Source: Achromobacter xylosoxidans
Lineage (GTDB): Bacteria; Pseudomonadota; Gammaproteobacteria; Burkholderiales; Burkholderiaceae_B
Direction: 5' to 3'
Assembly: GCF_014490035.1 (NCBI RefSeq)
Contig: NZ_CP061008.1
Location: forward strand, 2,914,001-2,978,000
DNA length: 64,000 bases
The position numbers were made by a program, and so were the translations under genes. The notes below the pieces were generated by a model that was given only the letters and a program-made list of their open reading frames with translations, had not been told where the DNA came from and did not search any database. This document shows, piece by piece, positions 17,265 through 25,203 of this stretch. Numbering within the stretch: position 1 is the first letter of the stretch; each line of letters begins with the position of its first letter.

Positions 17265-19532
17265 TTATTTGGGCCCGGACCCGGTCCGCTCCACGTAGAT
17301 CGGGCTGGAATAGATGAAGAAGCCGTCCTCGGTCGTGATGCGCAGGTACACCGCATTGTCGGAGTCTGTGTGCAGCGGCACGCGCACCCGCGCCTGCATC
17401 CGCCGCACCGGATTCTCGTCAGGTAGGCGATAGACTTGAAGCCGGCGCCGGATGCCGCCGTTTTCGGCGACTACCGGCTCCAGTCCGATCTGGTCGACGG
17501 GGATCTCGGTACGCACCACCGGCGTGTCGATTTTCAGCACGCCGGCGCGCGGATTGCTCAGCCGCACATCGATGCCGCTGTAGCCGCCGGTGGTCAGCGA
17601 GCGCCAGCTCAGCATGTCGGGGCGAGGTTGCGCCAGGGTCTTGTCCAGGTTCCAGAAATTGATCGGTAGCGGATCGACGAAGGTGTTGCCTTCGAGGGTC
17701 GCGCTACCGTCCCAGACCGTCTGGCGGCCGCGGCCGCGGTACTCGGATCCTTCCCAGACGATGCGGATCCGGTTGCCCAGCGCAGCCTCGTCGTAGGGGT
17801 ACAGCGTCTGCACCACGTCCATGCGGTTGCGGACTTCCACGCGCTCGATGGCGCCATGGGTCAGTACCTCGAAGGACAGCTCCAGCGAGTCGCCGTCGTA
17901 CGACAGGATGGCGCCCATATCGGCCTGCGTGACGGGCTCGCGCGTGACCGGGGCGCCCAGCTTGGGATCATCGGAATAGCGCTGCGCCGGCCTGTCGAAA
18001 TGCGCTTGCACGTCCAGGTAGGCGCGGCATCCGGTGGTGGCGTAGTGGCGGCGTTGGCGCAGGCATTCGGCGATCGACTGGCGTGTCAGCTGGTCGGCAA
18101 TCAGACAGCTCAGGCCGCCATATGCGCCAAACAACGATGCGCCCGGATGGCTGGCGCCATGCCGGCCCTTGTGCCCGTCGCTATTGGCCAGGATGCCCAC
18201 GCGGTAGCCCAGCCGGAAGGCATCCTCCAGCAGCCATTCGAAGGTGCCCCAGTCGGAGTGGATCTCGATGGAGCGCTCCAGCCGCGCGTCATGGGACCGC
18301 GTAATGTCGGCGTAGCGGCCGCCGATGTGCGCGAACACCACCACATCCTCGTCCTTCAGCGCGTCAAACAGCGCATCGGCATCGTTGGCGTCCAGCGCCA
18401 GGTCCGACAGGTCGTCGATCAGCGCGTGCGAGGAACGATGAATGGGGCGGCCTTCCTTCAGGTACAGCACGTTGCGGTCGCCGCCCAGGCCGGTGTTGCC
18501 CGACCATTCATAGCCGGGGAAGATGATGAACGATCCATCCTGGTTGTATTGCGCGGTCAGCTTATTCAACTGTTCCCAGAACGGCGTGGTGATCTGGAAG
18601 TCATTGCCCTGATGGCTCATGACGTCCAGAAAGGCGCGGTCGCGCGCGAACAGGATCAGGTCCTCGGCGGAATTGGTGCCTATGGTTTCCTCGGACTGCC
18701 CGTGCAGGTCGGCCCAGTAGTGCCCGCGTGTGCCGCCGCCAGCCGCGACGATGCGGCAGGGCGTGCTTTGCGCCACGGGCAGGCCGTCGCGCAGCACCTC
18801 GATGCGCAGCTCGCCGGGCGCTTCGGCCACCAATCCCTCAAGCCGCGCGGCAAACTGGCCCTCGCGCATCGAGAACGTGGCGGGCAGGCCGCGCAGCGGC
18901 AGGCTGCTGCGCAGGGTGAACTCGCCCGCGACCTGATCGCTGGGGTTGCCCCATTTGTCTTCGCCCTTGAAACCCAGGCTGAAGGGCTCGCCCGCGACCG
19001 TCTGGCTGGGCAGGATGGCCTTGTAGGCGACCGGCGGCCCGGCCACCACGGCAATGGTGGGCGAGTGCTGGAGCTCGGTGTAGTTGTAGGTCGCGAAGGC
19101 GTCCACCAGCACCTTGAATTCGAACGTAGGCTCGCTGAACGTCTGCACCCGCATGCCGGGCGAGCCCTGCCGCGTATCGCCGAAGCGCACCACGATGCGA
19201 TCGCCTTCCTCCAGGTAGCCGCGCACCACCCGGATGAATAGCGTCTTGTCCCAGGGCCGGATGTTGCGCTTGCCGTCGTACTCGACCTGCAGCACCGCGC
19301 CGTTGGAAGCCTCGACCGTGGTGTAGTTCCAGCCGTCCGGCTGATCGAACTGCGGCTTGCCCATGTCGCTGGCGAAGCGGTGCACGATCTTGATCGACCC
19401 GGTGTCGTCGATGCCGAAATAGCCCGCGGTGTACGTCAGCGTGAACGACGCGAAGCTGCCCGCTTCGAAGCGGCCGGTAGGTTCGACGATGGCCGATCCC
19501 ATGCGGTCGGCGGCGTAGGAAGAGTGGGGCAT
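17265..19532 (-). CDS. DUF3604 family protein (PHP-like predicted metallohydrolase)
   Basis: 755 residues from ATG 19532, preceded by AGGAA at 8 bp. The N-terminal ~280 residues are beta-rich (GEDKWGNPSDQVAGEFTL, Ig-like). From ~290 the DUF3604 core begins with GHYWADLHGQSEETIGTN, a PHP-like metal site (DLHGQ), followed by FLDVMSHQGNDF, FPGYEWSG, VVFAHIGG, RSIEIHSDWGTFEW and GILANSDGHKGRHG, all His/Asp-rich positions of the family. A C-terminal beta domain follows. Large DUF3604 proteins are usually predicted secreted or periplasmic, yet no signal peptide is visible. Divergent from a LysR gene with a 92-bp spacer, which suggests control by that regulator. Substrate unknown. Confidence 0.82.
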   Translation of the reverse strand: MPHSSYAADRMGSAIVEPTGRFEAGSFASFTLTYTAGYFGIDDTGSIKIVHRFASDMGKPQFDQPDGWNYTTVEASNGAVLQVEYDGKRNIRPWDKTLFIRVVRGYLEEGDRIVVRFGDTRQGSPGMRVQTFSEPTFEFKVLVDAFATYNYTELQHSPTIAVVAGPPVAYKAILPSQTVAGEPFSLGFKGEDKWGNPSDQVAGEFTLRSSLPLRGLPATFSMREGQFAARLEGLVAEAPGELRIEVLRDGLPVAQSTPCRIVAAGGGTRGHYWADLHGQSEETIGTNSAEDLILFARDRAFLDVMSHQGNDFQITTPFWEQLNKLTAQYNQDGSFIIFPGYEWSGNTGLGGDRNVLYLKEGRPIHRSSHALIDDLSDLALDANDADALFDALKDEDVVVFAHIGGRYADITRSHDARLERSIEIHSDWGTFEWLLEDAFRLGYRVGILANSDGHKGRHGASHPGASLFGAYGGLSCLIADQLTRQSIAECLRQRRHYATTGCRAYLDVQAHFDRPAQRYSDDPKLGAPVTREPVTQADMGAILSYDGDSLELSFEVLTHGAIERVEVRNRMDVVQTLYPYDEAALGNRIRIVWEGSEYRGRGRQTVWDGSATLEGNTFVDPLPINFWNLDKTLAQPRPDMLSWRSLTTGGYSGIDVRLSNPRAGVLKIDTPVVRTEIPVDQIGLEPVVAENGGIRRRLQVYRLPDENPVRRMQARVRVPLHTDSDNAVYLRITTEDGFFIYSSPIYVERTGSGPK

Positions 19533-19624
19533 TGCGGTTCCTGGCGGGTTAGGGAAATCCCATCTTAGGGACCGCACATCCATATAGCTATAGTATGCAA
19601 ACTATTCCATCATGACGTCACTAC

Positions 19625-20551
19625 ATGACCGAGCCGATCGAGTCCGTCTCCCTGCGCCAGTTGCGCGCGCTGGTCGCTATCGGTGAAACGGCCAGCTTCA
19701 CGGCCGCCGGCGAACGCCTGGGCCTGTCGCAACCCTCGGTCAGCCACTTGATCCGCCGATTGGAGGCCGAAGTCGGCCAGCCGCTGGTGGTGCGCGGCCG
19801 CGAGGTCTCATTGACGCGCGACGGCCAGGCCATGGTCGACGCGGCGCGGCGCGCTATCCTGGCCATCGACAGTTCCATCCAGGAATGCCGCGAACACTCC
19901 GACCTGAAGCGCGGCAAAGTCATGGTCGCCGTGGGCCACGTCAGCGCGGCCACCTTGTTGCCGCACATCCTGATGGAGTTTCGCCAGCGCCACCCACAAC
20001 TGGACCTGATCGTGGTCGATTGCATGGTGCAGCAGATCCGCACGCGCCTGCTCTCGCACGAGGCCGATGTCGGCCTGGGCGCGGTCATGCAGGACGACGA
20101 CTCCCGCATCATGGTGGAACAGCTTTCGGACAGCGGCGTCGCGCTCTTCGCGCGCATGGATCATCCCCTGGCCAGGCTCGACCAGGTCGATGCCAAGGTG
20201 CTGGCCGAATTGCCCTGCATCCAGCTGAACCCCGAAGCGCCCGCCTGGCTCAACATCAGCCGCCGCTTGATCGCCGCGAATATCTATCCGCGCGTCGAAC
20301 AGCGCGTCGTCCTGCTGTCCACGGCCATCGGCCTGATACAGGCCGGCATGGGCGTGGCCATGCTGCCGCAGATCGCGCGCGGGCAGATGCCCGCCGGCAT
20401 CAAGGGCATCGCCTTGCGCAACCCGGCGCTGGAATGGCCGATCTCCATCGCGCGCCTGGCCAACTACCCTTTGTCTCCCGCGGCCCAGGCCTTCGTCGCC
20501 GTGGTCCGCTCGGTCTCCCAGCGCCTGCGCCGCGACGCCGCCATGCCGTGA
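19625..20551 (+). CDS. LysR-family transcriptional regulator
   Basis: 308 residues. The N-terminal HTH is VSLRQLRALVAIGETASFTAAGERLGLSQPSVSHLIRRLEAEVG (quoted as RQLRALVAIGETASFTAAGE and LGLSQPSVSHLIRRLEAEVG), followed by the effector-binding domain with RGKVMVAVGHVSAATLLPHIL and a C-terminal GMGVAMLPQIARGQMPAG. It lies between a divergent DUF3604 gene and a downstream Bug receptor gene in the same direction (113-bp gap), the usual arrangement for control of an uptake/catabolic unit. Inducer unknown. Confidence 0.9.
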   Translation: MTEPIESVSLRQLRALVAIGETASFTAAGERLGLSQPSVSHLIRRLEAEVGQPLVVRGREVSLTRDGQAMVDAARRAILAIDSSIQECREHSDLKRGKVMVAVGHVSAATLLPHILMEFRQRHPQLDLIVVDCMVQQIRTRLLSHEADVGLGAVMQDDDSRIMVEQLSDSGVALFARMDHPLARLDQVDAKVLAELPCIQLNPEAPAWLNISRRLIAANIYPRVEQRVVLLSTAIGLIQAGMGVAMLPQIARGQMPAGIKGIALRNPALEWPISIARLANYPLSPAAQAFVAVVRSVSQRLRRDAAMP

Positions 20552-20568
20552 TGGCATGACGCTATAGC

Positions 20569-20589
20569 ACCCCGCCTATTTTTCGGGGT
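20569..20589 (+). terminator. Weak hairpin after the LysR gene
   Basis: ACCCCG at 20569-20574 pairs with CGGGGT at 20584-20589 around a 9-nt T-rich loop. The stem is short and there is no T-run after it, so it may only attenuate transcription into the Bug receptor gene. Confidence 0.3.
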
Positions 20590-20664
20590 TGCCTGCTCCG
20601 ATACGCTGCTTGGCATCATGCAAGCCCGCATGGTTTCCATTGCTCGCGCCAGCGCGGAGGCATC

Positions 20665-21645
20665 ATGAAAACACTACAAGGGGTTCTACTGGGGGCCGTA
20701 CTGGCCTGTGCGTCGCTTGTCGTGACGCCAGCCGAGGCGGCGCCGTTTCCGGATCGTCCTATCACGCTGGTCGTGCCGCTGGCGGCGGGCAGCACGGCCG
20801 ATATCCTGGCGCGCTCGATCCAGCCCGGCCTTAGCCAGCAACTGGGGCAGACGGTCGTCGTCGAGAACAAACCCGGGGGCGGAGGCCAGATCGCCATGAG
20901 CTACGTAGCCAAGGCCTCGCCCGACGGCTATACGCTGGTGCTGGGCTCCAACAATACCTGGGCCATCAACCTGGGACTGTTCTCGAAGCTGTCCTACGAC
21001 CCGACCAAGGACTTCGTGCCGGTCGCCTATCTGGCCGGCGGCTCCAATGTGCTGGTCGTGCCGTCCGACAGCCCGTACCGCTCCGTGCGCGAACTGGTCT
21101 CGGCCTTGAAAGCCCAACCCGGCAAACTGATGTACTCGTCCGGCGGCAACGGCACCACGCACCACCTCTCGGCCGAACTGCTGCTGTCGATCACCGGCAC
21201 CCAGGCCGCGCACATTCCCTACCGCGGCGCGCCACAAGGCGTGGCCGCCGTCATGGCGCATGAGGTCGCCTTCGCGTTCTACAACACGCCAAGCGTGTCC
21301 GGCCTCGTCAAGGAAGGCAAGCTGCGCGCCCTGGCGGTCACCGGCGAGGCCCGATCCCCCTTGCTGCCAGACGTGCCGACCATGATGGAAGAGGGCGTGC
21401 CGGGCTACGTGATCACCGTCGATCTAGGTCTGATGGCCCCCGCCGGCACGCCGCCGGACGTCGTGGCAAAACTCAACGCAGCGGCGCGCAAAGTCATGGA
21501 CAGCGCCGAACAGCGCCAGCGGTTGCAGGGCTTGGGGTATGAGATCTTCCACGACGGGCCGCCCAGCGGTTTGGCGGCATTTATCCAGGCGGATATCGCC
21601 AAATGGGTGCCGCTGGTGCAGCGGTCGGGGGCGAAGGTGGATTAA
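20665..21645 (+). CDS. Bug (TctC) family periplasmic solute receptor
   Basis: 326 residues. Signal peptide MKTLQGVLLGAVLACASLVVTPAEA-A. Mature protein shows the Bug signature: FPDRPITLVVPLAAGSTADI, GQTVVVENKPGGGGQIA, VAKASPDGYTLVLG, LSYDPTKDFVPVAYLA and HIPYRGAPQGVAAVMAHEV. These receptors bind carboxylates or similar anions for tripartite tricarboxylate transporters; many in Bordetella and Achromobacter are orphans without transporter genes, as here. GGAGG lies 5 bp before the ATG. Ligand unknown; possibly a substrate related to the DUF3604 enzyme. Confidence 0.92.
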   Translation: MKTLQGVLLGAVLACASLVVTPAEAAPFPDRPITLVVPLAAGSTADILARSIQPGLSQQLGQTVVVENKPGGGGQIAMSYVAKASPDGYTLVLGSNNTWAINLGLFSKLSYDPTKDFVPVAYLAGGSNVLVVPSDSPYRSVRELVSALKAQPGKLMYSSGGNGTTHHLSAELLLSITGTQAAHIPYRGAPQGVAAVMAHEVAFAFYNTPSVSGLVKEGKLRALAVTGEARSPLLPDVPTMMEEGVPGYVITVDLGLMAPAGTPPDVVAKLNAAARKVMDSAEQRQRLQGLGYEIFHDGPPSGLAAFIQADIAKWVPLVQRSGAKVD

Positions 21646-21742
21646 GTGTTTGCATTGCCTGATTCCCCTGCCTGGGGAAATGCGCGGGGCGCCAGCTTAC
21701 AATTCGCCGGCCCCAGCCACCTCAGCAGAGAGAGTCTCGCCC

Positions 21743-22543
21743 ATGTCCGAACACCACCAGTTCCTGTGCCCCCGCGACATGCATTTGCCGCCGCCTGATT
21801 GGCGGGCGCTGGAAACCAAACTGCTGGAAGGCGGATATGTGATGGAACCGCGCGGCGACGGTGTTCCGTATCGCGCGCTGTTGAACCTGAGCTTCGACCT
21901 GGCCAGCTTGAACGAAGGCTCGTACCAATATCAGGAAGGCCTGCGCACCACGGGAGATGTGATCGCCATGTACGTGGGGGCGGGGTATCTGCCGGCGGAG
22001 ATACCGATACGCCACAACGACACGATGGAAGAGGCCATGGCGTTGCTGGCTGAGCACGGCATTACGCCGGGGGATCGGTATGCCGATAACGAGAGCAGCG
22101 ACTGGAATAGTCCGCAGTACTGCCTGGGGCCGGTGGCTCGTGCTTTTCTGACTGACGATACGCGGGCTTCTTATGATGCAGATCCCAAGAATTTTCCGTT
22201 GATGCTGCTGGCATATGACGGCCCTGAGCCGCATGTGGCGGTGGGGGAGAATCTCTCGGAGCCTAGCTTGCCGGGGTCAGATGAATTGTTGGAAGCCATG
22301 CCGCCGTTTGACTCGCATGTTGATTTCATTGGAGCGGCTTACGAGGATCCGGCGGCGCAATGGCATTGTGCGGAGAATGGGCGCGATTACCGAATATTGG
22401 AGTTGGATTGGCAGTACAGCCTGGCGATGGGGTTTCGGATGGTTCGGACGGAATGGCTGGATGATGGCAGCGCGAGGGGGCTGGCCAGGCTGATCGAGGG
22501 GCTGACTGGGCAGGTTATGGTTTGCAGCCATCGGCATTTGTGA
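21743..22543 (+). CDS. Conserved hypothetical protein
   Basis: 266 residues, soluble, acidic. Begins MSEHHQFLCPRDMHLPPPDW after a purine-rich AGCAGAGAGAG. Contains FDLASLNEGSYQYQEGLRTTGDVIAMYVGAGYLPAEIP (two shorter parts: LNEGSYQYQEGLRTTGDVIA and MYVGAGYLPAEIP) and a C-terminal WHCAENGRDYRILELDWQ. No domain recognised and no signal peptide. The frame is open upstream across the end of the previous gene, but this ATG is the only start with a ribosome site and the upstream part is in the 3' flank of the Bug gene. Confidence 0.65.
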   Translation: MSEHHQFLCPRDMHLPPPDWRALETKLLEGGYVMEPRGDGVPYRALLNLSFDLASLNEGSYQYQEGLRTTGDVIAMYVGAGYLPAEIPIRHNDTMEEAMALLAEHGITPGDRYADNESSDWNSPQYCLGPVARAFLTDDTRASYDADPKNFPLMLLAYDGPEPHVAVGENLSEPSLPGSDELLEAMPPFDSHVDFIGAAYEDPAAQWHCAENGRDYRILELDWQYSLAMGFRMVRTEWLDDGSARGLARLIEGLTGQVMVCSHRHL

Positions 22544-22625
22544 ATGCGGGGTAGGGGATAGGTGCTGGGCTGTTATTCCCTGGTTCTTGCGAGACATAAA
22601 CCTGCGGTGCGGATGAGAGGTGTCG

Positions 22626-22955
22626 CTACGGCTGTTCTAGCGGCCACACCTCAACGACCCCGTGCGCGACGGCGCAGGGCGTTTGCGACACCATCGCTAT
22701 AGCTTCGGCCATGTCGGCGGCTTCGATGATGGCGAAGCCGGCTACTGGCAAGGATGATTTCATGAATGGGCCGTTTGTTGTTTCGACCCGAGCGGCCTCG
22801 CGGTTGCGCACTTGCACTGGCATGCCTGCAATGCCCATCAGTACACCGTCTTTCTGCAATTTTGCGTCGTGCGCATGCGCTGCGTTTCGGATGGTCGCGG
22901 GCGTACGATCGTAGCCCTCTTGATCGCCATATCCGATGGTCACGAATTTGGGCAT
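22626..22955 (-). CDS. YCII-related (DGPF-like) domain protein
   Basis: 109 residues. MPKFVTIGYGDQEGYDRTP resembles the MKYMLLIYGDE start of YCII/DGPF proteins, followed by RVETTNGPFMKSSLPVAGFAIIEAADMAEAIAMV, which matches the DGPFxExKE..GFyiieaxdldEAiewa pattern. In this family the fold is a ferredoxin-like dimer; some act with sigma factors or in degradation pathways. AAGGGGA lies 6 bp before the ATG. The frame continues upstream but that part has no start with a ribosome site and lies in the repeat at 22977-23035. Confidence 0.8.
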   Translation of the reverse strand: MPKFVTIGYGDQEGYDRTPATIRNAAHAHDAKLQKDGVLMGIAGMPVQVRNREAARVETTNGPFMKSSLPVAGFAIIEAADMAEAIAMVSQTPCAVAHGVVEVWPLEQP

Positions 22956-22976
22956 GGTTTGTCCCCTTTGCGCGTG

Positions 22977-23035
22977 GGAGAAATGGTGTCTGGCTGCAAT
23001 CCGCCGAGAGAATTGTAGTCTGACACCATTTCTCC
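22977..23035. repeat. Island repeat, copy 1 (complete inverted repeat)
   Basis: GGAGAAATGGTGTC at 22977-22990 pairs perfectly with GACACCATTTCTCC at 23022-23035. The inner 10 bp on each side (TGGCTGCAAT / ATTGTAGTCT) pair at 7 of 10. The right half carries the motif ATTGTAGTCTGACACC found again at 24.66, 25.04, 28.80 and, inverted, at 29.32 kb. It marks the left border of the AT-richer island. Confidence 0.8.
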
Positions 23036-23191
23036 ATTTTTCGCACGGTCGCCAGCAGCCCATCACTAACGACGGCTCGCGGCCAGGAACAGTCTCTCGG
23101 CCTCCGTTCCGAAATCGTTGACAATATTTGTGAGGAGTTGTCGACTGACGGTTTCTAGGTAAGCGCTAGCAACATCGCCCGTGCATCCAAG

Positions 23192-23542
23192 ATGGAGAAG
23201 CCAGAAATGCAATCATTGCTTCCACATGACCAACAGAAGGTGGACGAATTCTCGTCGCTATATGCGGCCTATGCCGATGCCTATAAATATCCGAATTTCA
23301 GCTTTATTGCGGTTGATGGGCCTAACGGCTTGGAACTTGCTCAAGGTCATATTAGCCATCCAATAGGGGGGCCATCGTTCCCGGAATTGACCGTCAGAAC
23401 ATCGACTATTTGCGGATGCTCAGTACCCTTATCAAGGCTTGGCGTTGACTATGCGGGCCTGATTTCGGCTTTGCAAGGTGATGGAATAGAAACCCCCCGT
23501 TGGCTGGGTGCGATTTGGAAGGGAAGAATCCACTCACAATAA
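23192..23542 (+). pseudogene. 5' part of frameshifted island gene A
   Basis: 116 residues before a stop, starting MEKPEMQSLLPHDQQKVDEF. It encodes an alpha/beta N-terminal region (FSFIAVDGPNGLELAQG, SRLGVDYAGLISALQGDGIETP) with no recognised domain. The next frame (from 23508) continues the same protein: removing one C from the six-C run at 23493-23498 joins ...GIETP to VGWVRFGREES without a stop. Original product would be ~476 residues. AT-richer codon use than genes to the left. Either a sequencing error or a real, possibly phase-variable, frameshift. Confidence 0.7.
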
Positions 23543-24623
23543 TTTCACTGTCTATCTTGAGAAGTTGCCATCGAATTTCTATACACCAATCATTCATCCG
23601 CTGCGGATGTCAATTTCGACAGGTTCCCACGTTTTCCAGAGTCGTATGGCTGAATTCCAGAGCGATCTTCGCTCGGGAATTGTGCCTTACGACTCAGTGG
23701 CCGAATTGGCAGGCGAATTAAATCTGTACCCGTTAAGATGGGACATCTGTTCTCTTGACGTCACGGCGGAAGGAATCGTCGCCATAGACTTGAGTGGTCG
23801 CGCACGTATACAGAATGGTGTCGCCAGTTTGATGATTCGTGTTGCAAAAGGGACCGATCGTAAGCAGGCAAGGCTTGGATATCGCGTGCAGGCCCCTGAT
23901 AGGAGGGCAACTAAACGAGGGGCGTTTGATTCAAGTCAGCTAACGTGGTCTGAAGACGGAGACTATGCTGTTGTAGGCTCCGTTGACATCGATGTGCCAA
24001 AAGGATCAGTTGTGCAGGCGTTTGCATCGTATGGAGGCCGATGGATTCATCAGGGTTGGATTACTGATCCTGACAATTCAGCCAACGTCCGTCGTTCAAT
24101 GCATGAGGTATTCGATCAAAATCTCGAAGGAACCAAGAAATCTCTATTTGATGTGAAATCACATAAACAAGATGCTCGAATACTTGAGGCAGGAGTGGGC
24201 AACCTCTTGTTCATGTACGGCTTCGCCGTAAATCCTCTTTCGAGTCACTTTACAACTGATGCGGCCGATCTACTGGCCGTTAGTCCGAACGGTAACATTG
24301 CGGTCATTGAGTGCACGACTGGGGCAATTAATAGCAATGGAAAGTTGTCCAAACTCCTTGCTCGATCGGCTGCATTGTTGGAGAAGCTAGAGCAAACAGG
24401 AAATCCGCATTTGAAAGTTCTGCCAATCGTCGTTACAACCATGAGGCGAGAGGCTCTGACGGACGAAGAAATCGCATCAAGCAAGGGGATATGTATTGCT
24501 ACCTGCGAAGACCTTGAGAGATTGGTTGGGGAATCCTTAATTCCCCAAAATGCCGACCAGGCATTTGAATCGCTGTGGTCTCTAGTTCACTCGCCACAAG
24601 AACAGCTAATTCTTGATCGGTAA
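23508..24623 (+). CDS. 3' part of frameshifted island gene A; PD-(D/E)XK nuclease-like C-terminus
   Basis: 371 codons from a GTG at 23508, but without a ribosome site; more likely the continuation of the 23192 frame after a +1 slip at the six-C run. The C-terminal ~150 residues look like a restriction-endonuclease fold: an early Glu in ILEAGVGNLLFMYGF, Asp in DAADLLAVSPNGNIAVIECTTG, and the E-x-T of IECTTG where E/Q-x-K is usual, then GKLSKLLARS with lysines. Order and spacing match Mrr-like nucleases, with a Thr in place of the catalytic Lys. The central part is beta-rich (VVGSVDIDVPKGSVVQAFASYGG). Bordered on both sides by copies of the island motif; likely a defence effector, by inference. 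Confidence 0.7.
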   Translation: MRFGREESTHNNFTVYLEKLPSNFYTPIIHPLRMSISTGSHVFQSRMAEFQSDLRSGIVPYDSVAELAGELNLYPLRWDICSLDVTAEGIVAIDLSGRARIQNGVASLMIRVAKGTDRKQARLGYRVQAPDRRATKRGAFDSSQLTWSEDGDYAVVGSVDIDVPKGSVVQAFASYGGRWIHQGWITDPDNSANVRRSMHEVFDQNLEGTKKSLFDVKSHKQDARILEAGVGNLLFMYGFAVNPLSSHFTTDAADLLAVSPNGNIAVIECTTGAINSNGKLSKLLARSAALLEKLEQTGNPHLKVLPIVVTTMRREALTDEEIASSKGICIATCEDLERLVGESLIPQNADQAFESLWSLVHSPQEQLILDR

Positions 24624-24630
24624 GAAAAAT

Positions 24631-24674
24631 GGTGTCAGATTACAATTTAGCGAGTTAAATTGTAGTCTGACACC
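24631..24674. repeat. Island repeat, copy 2 (complete inverted repeat)
   Basis: Left arm at 24631-24650 (GGTGTCAGATTACAATTTAG) and right arm at 24655-24674 (TTAAATTGTAGTCTGACACC) pair at 18 of 20 positions around a 4-nt CGAG loop. It follows gene A's stop by 7 bp, so it could also act as its transcription terminator. The right arm abuts the truncated transposase reading frame. Confidence 0.85.
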
Positions 24675-24881
24675 TTAATCCGATGCAAAAAGTCTGTCCA
24701 CGCGTTTGATGCGATGCCTTATAGCCTGTCCTGTAGGCAGACCACGCGCCAACCCGCTGAGCGTCAGGCGCCGTGTTGTCATCGCACTTCGCACTGTGCT
24801 TATCAGGGCCTTGAGCCGGTTCAGATGTAGGCTGGGGATCGAATCCTGGAGCAGTTTCTGCAATACTCCGACTGCGGGCAT
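24675..24881 (-). pseudogene. IS10/IS4-type transposase, N-terminal fragment
   Basis: 68 residues. The pattern SIPSLHLNRLKALISTVRSA ... RRLTLSGLARGLPTGQAIRHRIKRVDRL matches the N-terminus of IS10-like (IS4 family) transposases, in which PELHLKRL ... LTLTELGRNLP ... KHNIKRIDRLLGN is diagnostic. Full-length enzymes have ~400 residues with a DDE core, absent here. The fragment ends exactly where the island repeat (24655-24674) begins, so the rest was lost by an event at that junction. The flank 24882-25040 may be further IS debris. Confidence 0.8.
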
Positions 24882-25040
24882 GGCCTATCTTCTTTCAAAC
24901 GGTTCGGTCGCCTGATGAAGGGTATAAGACTGGCGCCATGCACGCCCTGATCACCGACGAGCGAGTCTTCAGACTTCGCCTCGCATCTCAAGCCTCTGAA
25001 GTGAAATGGATTTCCCTGGAAATTCGTGGGGAAACCTCAG

Positions 25041-25059
25041 AGTCTGACACCATTTTTCG
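25041..25059 (+). repeat. Island repeat, copy 3 (half site)
   Basis: AGTCTGACACCATTTTTCG, the right-arm half of the island motif, without a nearby left arm. It stands before the SIR2 cassette, in the same orientation as the right arm of copy 2. A more decayed copy, GTAGTCTGATTCC, lies at 25161-25173. Confidence 0.7.
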
Positions 25060-25203
25060 CTTTGGTATCGGTCGTCTCCTTCATGTGAATGGAATTTGAG
25101 CGGGCTTGAGGTATAAATTTACAGAATACAAAAAAGTGTTAGCCTTCGATTTCGATAGTCGTAGTCTGATTCCTACTTTTCATAACGTTAAATTAATATT
25201 GCG

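Noticed and set aside
17856..19241. 461-codon plus-strand frame
   Set aside because: Antisense to the DUF3604 gene whose motifs are clear.
23500..23721. 73-codon frame across the frameshift point
   Set aside because: It is the third frame of the gene A region; neither end continues the protein.
24631..24674. Repeat considered as an integron attC site, because GTTAAAT matches the GTTRRRY core
   Set aside because: The GTTRRRY word is not present in the other copies (for example 28765-28813), there is no integrase, and the paired RYYYAAC is lacking.
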